60,000 nt of DNA, from assembly GCA_914767715.1 (NCBI GenBank), contig OU612068.1, positions 32,180,001 to 32,240,000 of the forward strand. The letters run 5' to 3'. Under the pieces are notes generated by a model. That model was not told the DNA's origin, made no database searches, and worked only from the letters and a program-made list of their open reading frames with translations. The stretch comes from Membranipora membranacea. Lineage: Eukaryota > Bryozoa > Gymnolaemata > Cheilostomatida > Membraniporidae. A program made the translations under genes and the position numbers. The first letter of the stretch is position 1; each line of letters opens with the position of its first letter. This document shows, piece by piece, positions 31,597-43,765 of the stretch.

Positions 31597-33074
31597 TCGC
31601 GCTATGTATGACCTGACTTTTCTCCCCATATTAAGTCTGACATATTACCTGTATTATTATTTTACCGTCACTGATTGATGGTGTCTTAATCTTGGTGACA
31701 AGTTGTTCTATTTCAAACTTTGTTCTTTTTGAATATATACTTTTTTCTCTGAATCAACTCCATGTTACAAAATTTGGTTTCAGACTCGCTTATTCTGGTG
31801 CACCTAGTATGACATGAAATAAGTAGCTTTCAAAGCATTTTCTATTTTGTCACTGTCATGTATTCCACTACATACATGTATTCAATCTTCGGTCAATAAC
31901 AATGTGGCCATTGATTAACTACGAGAGATTTACTCTATTAATTCTTGTATAGCTTTGCGTCCTTGTCAAGAAATACACTCTGAGATTGATGTTATGTTTT
32001 GCTGAGTAGTTGATTCAAATCTGTATTCTGACCACAGTTTAACATCAGCCTAACTTACAATGGGCTAAACGCTTCATATATTTGAATGTTGGTCACTGTT
32101 GATAATCGATTTGTCAATGTCAATTTTGACGTTGGAACGCAATACTTGATATTATGAGTTTTTTTTTCTGTAAACGCTTTTCTATACGTTATTATGGGAA
32201 TAGATACATCAATACAATGCTCTGCCATTCCCAATCACCAATGGCTACCCATTCATTAGATTTCAACAGCAGGTTATTGGCTCCATAATTTTATATAGCA
32301 CAGGGAGTTCACTGATTTAAATGTCTGTTTTGCTCTTCCATGCATGTTCTTCCATGCATGTTCTTCCATGCATACTTTTATTCCCGATTGAATGTTGGTG
32401 GCGTAACATTGGTTGCCTGGTGAGGAGTGAGTAAGTGAGAACTTGGCTTACCCGTCTCACTCGGCAGATTTTTCATTTTGTTACATGGGCTATGATTGCC
32501 GTTGGCTATCAGGGTCTCTGCTGTAATGTAGTAATTTTTCATGCAGGCCGATAGATTTTATTTGGATTTTGGAGTTATTGGTATCAGTCTTGGTCAAAGA
32601 TACATGCAGTCCCAGGGTAGAACAAGTCTGTTCTCTCTGTGGACGGAGATTCCAAGAGCTGTGCATATCAAGGTGCGACGCTTCGATAACCGACTTTTGC
32701 AATATCACACACCTGTTCTAGTAACAGTGAGATGGATTTCATTGCTTGCCTAGCTAAAACTAAACTCTAGTAGCTAATCAATCAATTGTTGCCCTAGCCT
32801 AGGGTATTGGGAGTTGTGCATATCTGTGAAAAGGAATTCTCAATAAATTTCAAGTTGTCTGTCCAATTTACCAAAACGAAGCTTGTAGATGTTGAAACTA
32901 ATCTCATTGTCTGTGTAAATTATAATTCTGCGTCTGTGCCTATTTGCAGTTCATAGAGTTAATACTGCCTCCGCACAGGGAAATCCAAAATAAAAAGTTG
33001 CAGCCCCCACACATTTCTTGTGTTCTATGATGATTGATATATTTAGTTTCTAACTTGGAGAAACAGACACAGCT
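31597..33074. other. Intergenic, AMPK alpha 3'UTR to HIBCH start
   Basis: This is 1.5 kb of AT-rich DNA holding the AMPK alpha 3'UTR and the HIBCH promoter/5'UTR (both genes on +). Three copies of a CTTCCATGCATGTT-like 14-mer lie at about 32334-32374. I see no other gene. Confidence 0.5.
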
Positions 33075-36000
33075 ATGAACTCTAAATTATTCACCAATAT
33101 CTCAAGCAGGCTGAGAATATTATCTGGCCAATTTCACCTTGCAAAACAGGTAGGTAACAAATTCTATGTGTACTGTTTAGTTATTGTAATTGTTTGTATC
33201 AATCAAGGAGCTACAGTACAGTAACAGTAACTTCAGTGGTTCGTATGAATGTATGTATTGTATTGTATGTATGCTTCCTAGCCTGTCTGGACAAGCTTAT
33301 CAAGACAGGCTAGCATGCTTCCATTATGTATGTATGCCTTTATTTGTTTAGGCTACTTATAATTATTGAGGTTTTGCAGCTAATACTGTTAGTTGGTTGT
33401 TGAAAAGCAACTTGTTATCAATGAACTAAACCTCCATTTGTTAATGAACTAAACCATTTATCAATGAACTAAACAATGAACTACATTTGTTAATTGATAA
33501 CAAAAAGGAGGTTTAGTTCATTGTTGTTATAGTAATGTACATGCATGCATTACTGCTGCTTGCCAAATGCCAATCCAAATCTTTTTCTAATTTAATTGAA
33601 GGTTTGTAAAGGGCCAAGGCTCATATTCCTACTTATTCTTACCTCCCTTCACCCATCCTTACCTACATCAGTCATCACAGGCCTCAGGATGATTAACGGT
33701 ATGCGGTCATAATTGTCAGCTGCTCAATTAGTCTTTGGCTTATTACTGCTTATTCTTCATAATAATGAACCATCTCGCATCCAGGCGGAACATTTTGAGG
33801 TTTCTACAAATCTTTATATGGTGGGAATGACCTGACTGCAAATTTGGAAAACTACCGCTTCAGCTTTGAGCCAACATGCGCTGTTGTGAGAAGCTAGTGA
33901 CAAACCGTTATTTGAACTGATTGCATCGCTAGTAGTATGTAATCAATGTGCACATTTTTGCAGAGATATGATTTATAGAACTATTTCATACAACGATAAG
34001 CTTATCAACATTGTGACCAGCCATGCGTGATTGATCAGAGGATGTTGTTACTTGGTAGTGTTGCCAAGTTGTGTTGGTTAGAAAGGGGGATCAAGTTTGT
34101 CAACTCAATCTTGTCATTAAGGACTTTCCGCATCTGTGTTCACTTTCTAGGCACTTTGTTACTAAAATTTTGGTATTACTAATCATGGAACCTCTGTGCT
34201 AATCTTCACTATGTGCTTTCTTTGCAGTCTTTGGCTACAACATATCTGTTGATATTTTTTTCTTTGTAACCATTTTGATGTTGCCAGTGTACAAGAGAGG
34301 CAAAATGTCACCGCATGTCTGATCAGCAGATTATCGATACTGACTATTGACATTACTGCTTTTCTGTATTTACTTTGTTGTTTCTACATTATAGAATCAA
34401 GTAGCCATGTATAGCAATGTCAGCAATGCTAAGGATGACGTGTTATTAGATGCTGTCGGCTCAGCCAGGATTATGACTTTAAACAGGCCCAAAGCTCTCA
34501 ATGCACTCAATCTTAACATGGTAGAAATGATGATTCCAGCCATGCAGGTAAAAACATTTAAGCTGTTGATTGCTCTTTGTGTCCAAACACTTTCTTTAGA
34601 ACCCTACTAACAGATGGGCTACCAAACATCACCACATCACATAAGAAAATCTGTGTGTATGCAATTTTACTGTCACATGCTGTTATGCGAGGTAAGGGTC
34701 ATTATTTAGGTCGTTTTATGAATTGGTATTGATGTAATCTACTAGTTTTACTTGCAGTGGCAGCAGTGATTGATTGTTCACTTTGCCCATATTTGTAGGA
34801 CTGGTGTTCACCCAAGTCAAACGTATCAATGATACTGATAAAGGGAGCTGGTGGAAAGGCTTTCTGTGCAGGAGGTGATATCAAAGGTGGGCGCTTCATT
34901 GTTTCTTCCTGTTCTGTACACATTGAATTGAAGAGACACAGGAGTCAGCAGATACTGACTTTCTGTACACCAAGCTGCAGATCATTCTGCTAAAGATCAA
35001 ATGCTTAAATAAATATGATTTGATGACATTTCGTCATTGTATCAAAGAAATTAGGCCAAAAATACTGTTTTTGTCCAAGTGGATGGTGGTGACAAATTGA
35101 TGGCAAGATATTTAAAAGCAGCTGATATTATTCTTAGAGAAATATCTCATCATTATAATATGTTTAAAATTATATATAATGAGCTTAGTGACTCATAGAA
35201 CGTTTTCAATCTTCAGTAGTTCTGCAGCATTCCAGTGATACACAGAAAGCAGATATTTGCTGACCCCAGGGCTTTACCTACCTGCATAATATATTCTATA
35301 GTATTGTCCATATGTCTTTACAGAGGTGTGGTGAGATATGTTGATGCAAGAGACAATGACTGTTACCAGTAGAACCCTCTCTGGCAGAATTTGCTATGTC
35401 AGTAAATAATAAGGGTACATAGAAGCCTCACCATAAGCTATTCAAACTACAATTTGTTGACATCTCCATTTGACTTTGTGTATTATTGTAGCTGTGACAG
35501 AGGAGGGAAAGAAAGACCCAAGTAGTCTCCAAGCTACATATTTCTTCAGGCGAGAATACATCTTAAATGATCTAATCGGTAAGCCTCTTATAAGTAACTG
35601 TGCATGATGCCAGCGAGGACCATTGATAAGATGTGTTGTGCGTAATATCCTCTCATAATGTTAAACCACAGTAGATAAAAAAGACTTTGTAAAGAAGATA
35701 TGACATATCTTTTATATGCTTATTTATGTTACCTTGTACAATCCATTACAGTTTTAAATTGTACTATTCCAAACACAGATATATTTATTGATTGAGCTAG
35801 CATATCTGTACATTAACATGTCTGTTATTTATGTATGGTTGTAAGAATACTTTAAACACAAAAGTATATCAGTAACTCAGGGATGTTAGAGTTTAAGCTA
35901 GATTCAATAGCTGACACAAGGTTGTTCACGCAAGGTATGGGCAACTGATGGAATTTCATACTGCGTTACTGACCACTGTTCCATGAATTCCTATGAGTGG

Positions 36001-37380
36001 TTCAGATAGGGCATGGGTACAGGTATCCCACAATGCAAGTATATTATATCTCATTATCAATGAGATAAGAACAGTGATAGTATTTATATATGGGATAGGC
36101 TTGATGTCTCTTGTAATTGCAGGTAAAAGTTGTATCAGGTAAATATTAGAAATTCTAACAATTCTAATAATATAACCATTTATTATATTTATTTCTGCAA
36201 TATTTCAGGTTCTTGTCCGCTTCCTTTTGTGGCACTGATTGATGGCATCACTATGGGAGGTGTAAGTATTTAATATTCTCTTGTTAATGGATCAGTATAC
36301 CTTATCAGTGACATCGAGACCATAAGGAACACAAAAGATGACACTCTAGATCTAAATTTGAAACCAAGTGACACATTTTGTGACCAATTTTCTTGATTTT
36401 AAGAACTATTACCAACTAGATATATGATTTTCTTTTGTTTCCACATTAATACTTTAGTGTGAGCCAGAAATACAACATCAACATGGGTATAGCTCATATT
36501 TACTCTGTAGAAAGAGTGACGTGTAGGACACCCAGAGTTTCATGTCTGATCCTTTTTGCCTGCTTAGCAAGCCTCACCTTTTTTACTAGTAATGCCAGCA
36601 AATTGCATAAACGTATGATCTCAATATTATGTGACTGCAAGGACAGTGTTGTGTTGGTTTTGAAGTCACCTTTACATTTATGTCGAGGGGATGATTCCAT
36701 TATAATAACGTTTTACTGTGCATGCTAAGTCAATGTAATAATATTGGGTTGATATGATTTTATAGGGTGTTGGATTATCTGTACACGCACCTTTCAGAGT
36801 TGCCACAGAGAAGACAGTATTTGCGATGCCCGAGACAGCCATAGGTATAAGTTGTTGCTTTCCTTTTTATCAAACGTATCAGTACAGTCTGGTCACTGCC
36901 TGTTTTATGAATGAGTTTTGTCTTCCTAAGGAGACTTCGTCATGACATATTTCCTGATTCATTCCTGCTCATTCATATGTAACTCATGCCAATCTGTACT
37001 GACTTACAGGGTTATTTCCTGACGTTGGTGGAGGTCACTTCCTATCTCGGTTACCAGGAGCTGAAGGAATGTACTTATCTCTAACTGGTGTCAGATTGAA
37101 GGGAGAAGATGTACAAAGAGCCGGAGTGGCTTCTCATTACATAACCCACGAGAACGGACTGGTTAGTTTTATGTACAGCAAAGATTTATGACTTTATGAT
37201 TTATGATTGTCTTCGTTAATTGTGTTCATCCTAGATCAGATCAGGTTTGATCCATATGCCTGCATTCACAATTGCATCCCTCCACGGGTCGCGCCTAGTC
37301 CACGGCAAAGGCATAACCAGTGGAGGAGAGTCATTTGAGCCACTTGATCTATGTGCATCCTAAACAAACTCTTGGGTTTT

Positions 37381-37428
<48 letters not shown>

Positions 37429-40396
37429 CTGTTTGAGGTGAACATTTAGTATGGATCAACTGGCAACTTAGAGTTAAGTTATTATGAATAATATAATATA
37501 GTAACTAGTTGTATAATAGAGGTAGGTAGCATTTGTGAATTTTTTTTCTGAGACATAGCGTCTATATTTTAGTATGAGAGTATGCAAGCAGATTTACTTA
37601 CTATGAAAGACCCAACGAGAGAATCAATCAATAATCTTCTCAATTCCTACCAAAAACAGGTAACCATTTATACTGCATTATAGTATTACATAAACTTATC
37701 ATTTCATGCATGTGAAGTTAATATTACTCAACCACTAAAAACCAGACACATGTAAAATATATATATATATATATATATATGTTTATGCTCAGAACCAATA
37801 GAGCAATTCACCAGGTGACCATTGTTAGTCACACAACAAAGTTGTATTACTTTTGTTTTGGTTGAGTTTATTATTATTTTGCAACAAATTTAGAGCTTTC
37901 ATCTAGCTTCTATAAGTCAAGAACTACCAGACGGAATTTCTTCAAAATTGGACATAGTATTCATACATATGTGTTCATTGGAAATTTCGAAAAAATATTT
38001 TGATATAATGATAACTATTGGCAGCAGGCAGCATATAGCAACAGCACATTTAATGGTCTTATGTAGAAAAAAAGTTTTATTGCGTGATCAATGGCTTCAT
38101 CTGGGTGACGTCATCAATTTTAGTTTACTTTTAGTTTATAAAAAAACTATCAAGAAAGGAAGCCAGTATCGATGATTATGCAATTGCCTGAAATTGAAAC
38201 TAAAATAAATTGGTGATTCACAAGCAAAATGTTGATACATTTGTATATATTCGAAATGACAATTTTCTATATTGATTACAATTGGCAGTAGGCAGCATGT
38301 AACAACTGAACTTTATATAGTCCTCAGAAAATAAGGATTAAATAACGGATTGACTGATTTTTATAGGTGTGACATAAGCAACTTGAGTGTTGTTACAATT
38401 ATAAATACTGGTTTCATTACCTGATATCATTTTACAAATTGCAACAACACTCAAGTTGCTTATGTCACACCTATAAAAATCAGTCAATCTGTTATTTAAT
38501 CCTTATTTTCTGAGGACTATATAAAGTCCAGTTGTTACATGCTGCCTACTGCCAATTGTAATCAATATACAAAATTGTCATTTCGAAAATTCGAATATAT
38601 ACAAATGTATCAACATTTTGCTTGTGTATCACCAATTTATTAGTCATACAACAAAGTTGTATTACTTTTGTTTTGGTTGAGTTTATTATTATTTTGCAAC
38701 AAATTAAAAGCTTTCATCTGACTTTTATAAGTCAAGAACTACCAGACGGAATTTCTTCTAATTTGGACATAGTATTCATACATATGTGTTCATTGGAAAT
38801 TTCGAAAAAATATTTTGATATAATGATAACTATTGGCAGCAGGCAGCATATAGCAACAGCACATTTAATGGTCTTATGTAGAAAAAAAGTTTTATTGCGT
38901 GATCAATGGCTTCATCTGGGTGACGTCATCAATTTTAGTTTACTTTTAATTTATAACAAAACTATCAAGAAAGGAAGCCAGTATTGATGATGATGCAATT
39001 GCCTGAAATTGAAACTAAAATAAATTGGTGAATCTCGTGAAATCTTATTTTCTATCTTTTATTGTTTGCTGTTCTTTTGGTTCAGCTTTATTAATATATT
39101 ATATGTTGTATGACTTTATATTCACTTGTGAATATAGCCACGCCGGTTCTAGTTGGTATTATAATGAAACAATTAAAGTTAGGCTTTGTTTCATTTCAAT
39201 TGATTATTGTTGATAACCACAGCATCTTACCTTGTTCTAAGGAGGACATGATATATCTTCCCCCTCACATTGCAGTGTGCCACAGAAAAACCATTCGCTC
39301 TAGCAGATAATAAAAGTCGCATAGACGAAATATTCAGTCTGCCAACCTTAGAGGAGATCTACACAGCTTTAGAAAAAGATGGCTCCGAATGGGCTACTAA
39401 AACACTAGCTACACTCAGGAAAATGGTGAGGTCCATATAATACATACATATGTATATATATGTATGTATTGGTATTTGTACTTTGTAGTATTCATAATAA
39501 ATGTTAATTTTGAAGCCTTACTTGCATTGATATTTTTCCTTGAAACTTTTTCCTTTGAATGTTGAATTTGGTATATAAATATAGTGAGGGATAAAAATCT
39601 TTTGAATGTTTCACCTTCCTAGGTGACCTCCAGATAGCACAACTCTAGCTATGCAAGTATTTTACAATGAAAAATCAAAAGCTATTCTGTGTAAAATGAT
39701 GGATAGCCTTAGCGATTCCCCCTCCGCTCAGTTATAGTGTATATGTTTGGTATTGATTGAGCTGACTATACTATATATGTCTTACAAACTGCCCCTTTTT
39801 CATGGGTGAAGGCTATTTTCAAGATAATCATTAAAGCCACAAAATATTATTTATAAGCTAAACATCAAATATGCATGGTATTACCCAAATCGGGTTTGAT
39901 CCAGTGTCCATGCCTTTGGAATAGCTCCCCTCAACTGATAAGCCGATGCAATGCAATGCAGATAAAATTGATCAAAATTGATATCTGTATTACCACATAT
40001 TACACTGATATATAGCCTCACCTCATGGTGACATGATATCTATGTCTTGTTTCACAGAAAGCAAACACTGGTGAACTGAGACATTCGAACTGATATCTGA
40101 TGACTTCTACAGCCTGGTGTTTATTTCTAATTTTGTAGTCACCATCATCGATGAAGATTACTATGGAGCAGCTTCATAGAGGAAAAAGTTTGAATCTATC
40201 CGAGTGCCTGAAAATGGAGCTGAGAATGTGTAGAACGGTTATGTTAAACAGCGATTTTTATGAGGGCGTGAGAGCTTTACTTGTAGAGAAAGACAATCAG
40301 CCCTCTTGGAGACCAAATAAGATTGAAGACGTCTCACATGAAATGGTGCAAAGTTACTTTGACCCGATGCCTGATGGGGCCGAACTTGAAGTTTGA
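33075..40396 (+). CDS. HIBCH: 3-hydroxyisobutyryl-CoA hydrolase, mitochondrial
   Basis: Ten exons: 33075-33149, 34395-34547, 34799-34886, 35492-35578, 36209-36261, 36766-36844, 37010-37161, 37573-37659, 39276-39425 and 40139-40396, in phase, 393 aa (human enzyme ~386). The N-terminus [18 protein letters not shown] is Arg/Ser-rich without acids, as a mitochondrial transit peptide should be. Crotonase-fold marks: [19 protein letters not shown], the oxyanion-hole segment [27 protein letters not shown], the HIBCH-type [20 protein letters not shown] (with the catalytic Glu) and [13 protein letters not shown]. The C-terminal part ([33 protein letters not shown]) is the HIBCH-specific extension. It hydrolyses 3-hydroxyisobutyryl-CoA in valine breakdown. 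AATAAA lies near 40908. Confidence 0.96.
33419..33523. repeat. Inverted repeat of the CAATGAACTAAACC family in HIBCH intron 1
   Basis: CAATGAACTAAACCTCC (33419-33435) faces GGAGGTTTAGTTCATTG (33507-33523). Between them ATGAACTAAAC recurs twice more, and TTGTTAATTGATAACAA forms an inner palindrome. The same motif forms the hairpin at 11078-11108. Confidence 0.8.
37384..37425. repeat. (AT)n microsatellite
   Basis: About 40 bases of pure AT dinucleotide in HIBCH intron 7. A second run lies at about 37757-37780 in intron 8. Confidence 0.95.
37825..39031. repeat. Compound repeat: two direct copies flanking a 0.43-kb foldback, in HIBCH intron 8
   Basis: Copy A1 (37825-38216) and copy A2 (38640-39031) are near-identical direct repeats at a constant 815-base offset. 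Between them lies a foldback with a left arm at 38208-38400 and right arm at 38437-38638, nearly perfect complements around a ~36-base loop. The arms share diverged homology with the A copies (compare TTGGCAGCAGGCAGCATATA in A with TTGGCAGTAGGCAGCATGTA in the arm). So one ancestral sequence is present four times, two direct and two inverted. Each A copy keeps the same ~75-codon open frame, but I see no sign that it is a real protein. Confidence 0.9.
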
Positions 40397-41726
40397 TGCA
40401 AATCTGCTTAGTGTTGAAATGCTTACAATGCTGAACTGTGAAAATTAGCCTATTGATCCTTGTACAAACAGTCCATATATTTTTATGTACGAAAGCTCAC
40501 TGGAATGAGATAAAGCCAATGACTGATACTTGTTTGATTTCCCGGAGATATTGTAACCGGAGGATTGTAACCACAGACATGATCTAGCCTTGTCACACGG
40601 CTACTTTTGTTGTTTTTTCCCAAAAAAAAAGAAAAAGCCACGTGACAAGGCTAGACCTGATGATTACTAAATATTATTAGGTGTATGATTGCAATTGCGC
40701 TTTTAAAACTTAGTAGCAATCAATGTTATCACAGTCTAAAGATCTTTGCACAGCAAAAAATTAAACTTACCTGCTACTGACCAAATTCGGCTTAGAGAAA
40801 GCAATACGATTGGCTGAATGTATCTATGTAAACCAATTACCAAGTTAGGGTTGCTGTATATACATATATCTATCTTGTGCTGTGATGATATTGAATCTTA
40901 GACACAAAATAAACTGATTTTTAGGGACCTGAAATTTGTACTGTGCTGCTACTTGAACAATGAGATAAGGCAAGTTGGTCTGACTAAACATTGATAAGAT
41001 AAAATGATCACTGAAGTGAGGTGATTTTTAGGGTGTTCATAGCATATCACTCTTTCAAACACACAATCGGAGTTCACTGTGTACATTTGATTAGCTGTTC
41101 ACTTTTGTTGAGTAACGTCTGGTAACTACTAGGAGCAGCAGTTATATGAGATGGGAAATGAATGATATAAAGGCATCAAGGCAATAAAGATCAGTTTTGA
41201 TAGCATACAAAGCAAAATCTAGCTAGATTCCAATGCAGCTACTACATTGACAGCTGCATTATCCTGGATTATTGACAGAAGAGGATAAATAACATGGGAT
41301 TATCAGCTCACATGGAAAGGTTAGGATATATATACGCGTATACAATACTTATTATTTATACTTTTATGGATGGATGTATGAGTCAATTGCCGCATTTAAA
41401 TCTAGAAAAATTGTCAATTATTGTTTATGCTTTCACATCGCATAGTTGATATTATTTTATTATATTATACTCCTAAATCATAACCAAGTTTAGTTTAGCT
41501 AGTTGGGGTGGGGGCTTAATGTTAGCTAGCACCATGTAAAAGTATGTGGTTGAGTAAATGTTAGCCAGCCATAAATTGTGTAAATATCCTCCGGTGAATA
41601 CTGTACTACTACAGCAATCAGGATATACAATAATCTGTGATTTGTTGTACAGATGCTGTTCAGTATGGTGACGTAGAGATGTCAGGTATAATACTGTAAC
41701 ATCTGCCGAGGGACTCATCACTGAGG
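40397..41726. other. Intergenic, HIBCH to the deaminase-like ORF
   Basis: It contains the HIBCH 3'UTR, a short TIR element at 40583-40655, AATAAA near 40908 and the upstream region of the next ORF. No other coding signal was found. TTCTATC-poor, AT-rich; a plain promoter cannot be singled out. Confidence 0.45.
40583..40655. mobile_element. Short foldback element, copy 1 (TAGCCTTGTCAC ends)
   Basis: TCTAGCCTTGTCAC (40583-40596) and GTGACAAGGCTAGA (40642-40655) are perfect 14-bp inverted ends of a 73-base unit. Its inside resembles the unit at 53541-53614 (GGCTACTT/GCAGCTACTT, T-run, GCCACGTGAC). Two related copies 13 kb apart mark a MITE-like family. Confidence 0.75.
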
Positions 41727-42761
41727 ATGTATAATCAGGAACATGAGGATTCTCTCTCTGACTTTGATGATTATTACTATGATGATTTTGAAACCAGTTC
41801 AGAATCAAGTTCAGATGGAGCAGATATATGTGCATTTGATTCGATTGTATTTGACAGAAGATGGAATCGGCGTGAACTCAAACAAGAGAGATGGAAGACC
41901 AAGAACGAAAGAAGAAAAAGGCGATTGAAATCTGAACTATTAGCGTATGATTTAGAGCGTTCATTGAGAACTGGTATAGATTGTGGTGAGAATGTGGCAA
42001 AATACAAGGATATTTTAAATCAATTTGAATCATGCCTTGATGGTCAAACATTCGAATATTTGATAGCTATCAATGATAAAAATCTACTGGAGGAATATCA
42101 GAAGTTTCAGCTTACGCCGCAGCAGTTTTCTTGGAACGACGTTATGAACTGGGCCAGATCAGCCAAACAACAAACCGACATCAAATCAATGTATATCAGG
42201 GATTTCATATCATTTTTATATGCAAAATTATCATTTATTAATTTAAATATGGATAGCCGAAAGCATCAGTATTTACTCGCTGTTAGAATCAATCATTTTA
42301 CAATGACAGAACCCCTCATAGGATATCAAAATGAGCGTTTCAAAAATGTAGACCCATCCTTTAGAAGACAGTACAAGAGTGGCAAGATAAAATTGAAGGA
42401 TGGTAGAAAATATCGTCATAATACCAAGGTTCACACAGAGCTGCAGCTTCTGCATGGTGAGCAGGGTAACAAGTTTGTAGCAACAGCGATTGAAAATGAT
42501 GATCTGCTATTGATCTATAGTCATTATATACCCTGTCAAGATAATGTGGCTAGCGTGAATGATTGTGCCTCAGATATGGCACTGTACTTCACTGCAAAGA
42601 AAGCTCATACCGAGCCAGCACCAGCAGTTATAGTGGCATACGAGGAAGTCTATCCTGGCACAGACTCCCAAAACTCAGAAGCAATGCTGAAACAAGGGAA
42701 TATAACTTTGCTAGCATTGTCATCAGAATGCTATGCCTTGAAATGCGTCTGCCATAATTGA
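41727..42761 (+). CDS. Putative AID/APOBEC-like zinc-dependent deaminase, intronless
   Basis: A single open frame of 344 codons from ATG at 41727. In a region of 10-14-exon genes it is intronless. An AATAAA follows at 42781. Residues 1-40 are acidic (DDYYYDDFETSSESSSD) and 43-70 strongly basic (Arg/Lys-rich, possibly a nuclear signal). The second half has the deaminase order: H236-T-E238 in KVHTELQLLHG, then strand LLLIYSHY and P269-C270 with a second cysteine C280 (HxE...PC-x9-C), which fits zinc and water activation. Next are a helix (CASDMALYFTAKK), strand PAVIVAYEEVYPG, a helix with L..G, and strand ITLLALS, resembling the beta4-alpha4-beta5 end of AID/APOBEC-type enzymes. Family knowledge: these deaminate cytosine in nucleic acids and often serve immunity. 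The wide C-x9-C spacing (usually x2-x6) is odd. Function is inferred; it could be another member of the deaminase fold. Confidence 0.6.
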   Translation: MYNQEHEDSLSDFDDYYYDDFETSSESSSDGADICAFDSIVFDRRWNRRELKQERWKTKNERRKRRLKSELLAYDLERSLRTGIDCGENVAKYKDILNQFESCLDGQTFEYLIAINDKNLLEEYQKFQLTPQQFSWNDVMNWARSAKQQTDIKSMYIRDFISFLYAKLSFINLNMDSRKHQYLLAVRINHFTMTEPLIGYQNERFKNVDPSFRRQYKSGKIKLKDGRKYRHNTKVHTELQLLHGEQGNKFVATAIENDDLLLIYSHYIPCQDNVASVNDCASDMALYFTAKKAHTEPAPAVIVAYEEVYPGTDSQNSEAMLKQGNITLLALSSECYALKCVCHN

Positions 42762-43765
42762 CAATTGGAAAAAGAGAACCAATAAAAAACATCATATGCG
42801 GTAGTTATTAAGCAGCATTTTGACTGGGTAAGATCCCATTATGCGTTCAATTTATGTCACCCTCGAACAAAGTTTTAATCTACAAGACCTGGGAGTTATA
42901 GCTTCTGTCTTTTTCTTCACATAAAAATTACGTAGAGCGAAATACTATAGTTATTAGTTATATTCTTATGGTACGCCTTCATTCCTATATTTCAATGTCA
43001 AGCAGTTTCACTACAAATGAACAATAAGTTGGTTGCACTGCTTTTTTTCATGTTAATTGTGTATTAATTTATTATATGTAAGGATAAAAACTAAAAAACC
43101 TTAGGGGTTTTCCTAGCCGTTAATATTGACGTGGATGAGCCTAAGTTAGATACATATTACCAGCAATATCAAGCACATGAGTTTGAGTGTTTATCACAGT
43201 GACAGGGGTGAGAGATACATTCAATTTGCCTGCATTGAGAGTCGCCCCCCTTCTACTACTCCAAATGTATGCAAATAGAGTCTTACTTGATCCAGTCAGG
43301 GAGTTTAGACAAACCCCCTGATCACCCGATCCAGGTCACAGAGAGGTAATTGTTATCAATAATTGATCTTCTAACTAACATTGAGATGTATATGTTTGCA
43401 CTTTATTGGGATATAGTTACACATTCACAATTGCTTGAGGTTATTTCAATGCAGAGCTCCGAATATTCAGTTTACAATGAGCGTTGTATGATAGCTGATA
43501 TTTCAAGTATTTTCTAGCCAATCATGGGCGACAACCTGTACAAAAAAAGGATAAGCGAATGTTATTACAAAATAAATAGTCTCTCTACAATCTAAGGTTC
43601 CACTCTAATCTAATTTCAAAGTGAATGCTACAAATTCTTTTGTTTTGTCATGATGACACTTACGATTGCACTTTAAGATACTCTCCTGTTAAGCCAGGAA
43701 GATCTGAAAAAAGATCTAACTCTCAGTTCATATTATCATTATGAGATGTGAAAATGGATTTATGA
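42762..43765. other. Intergenic, between converging 3' ends
   Basis: 1 kb between the deaminase-like ORF (+) and the MINDY3 stop (-). A GGGAGTTT...AAACCCCCTGATCA motif at about 43298-43325 resembles the 10-bp hairpin CAGGGAGTTT/AAACTCCCTG at 4826-4850. Otherwise nothing is recognised. Confidence 0.45.
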
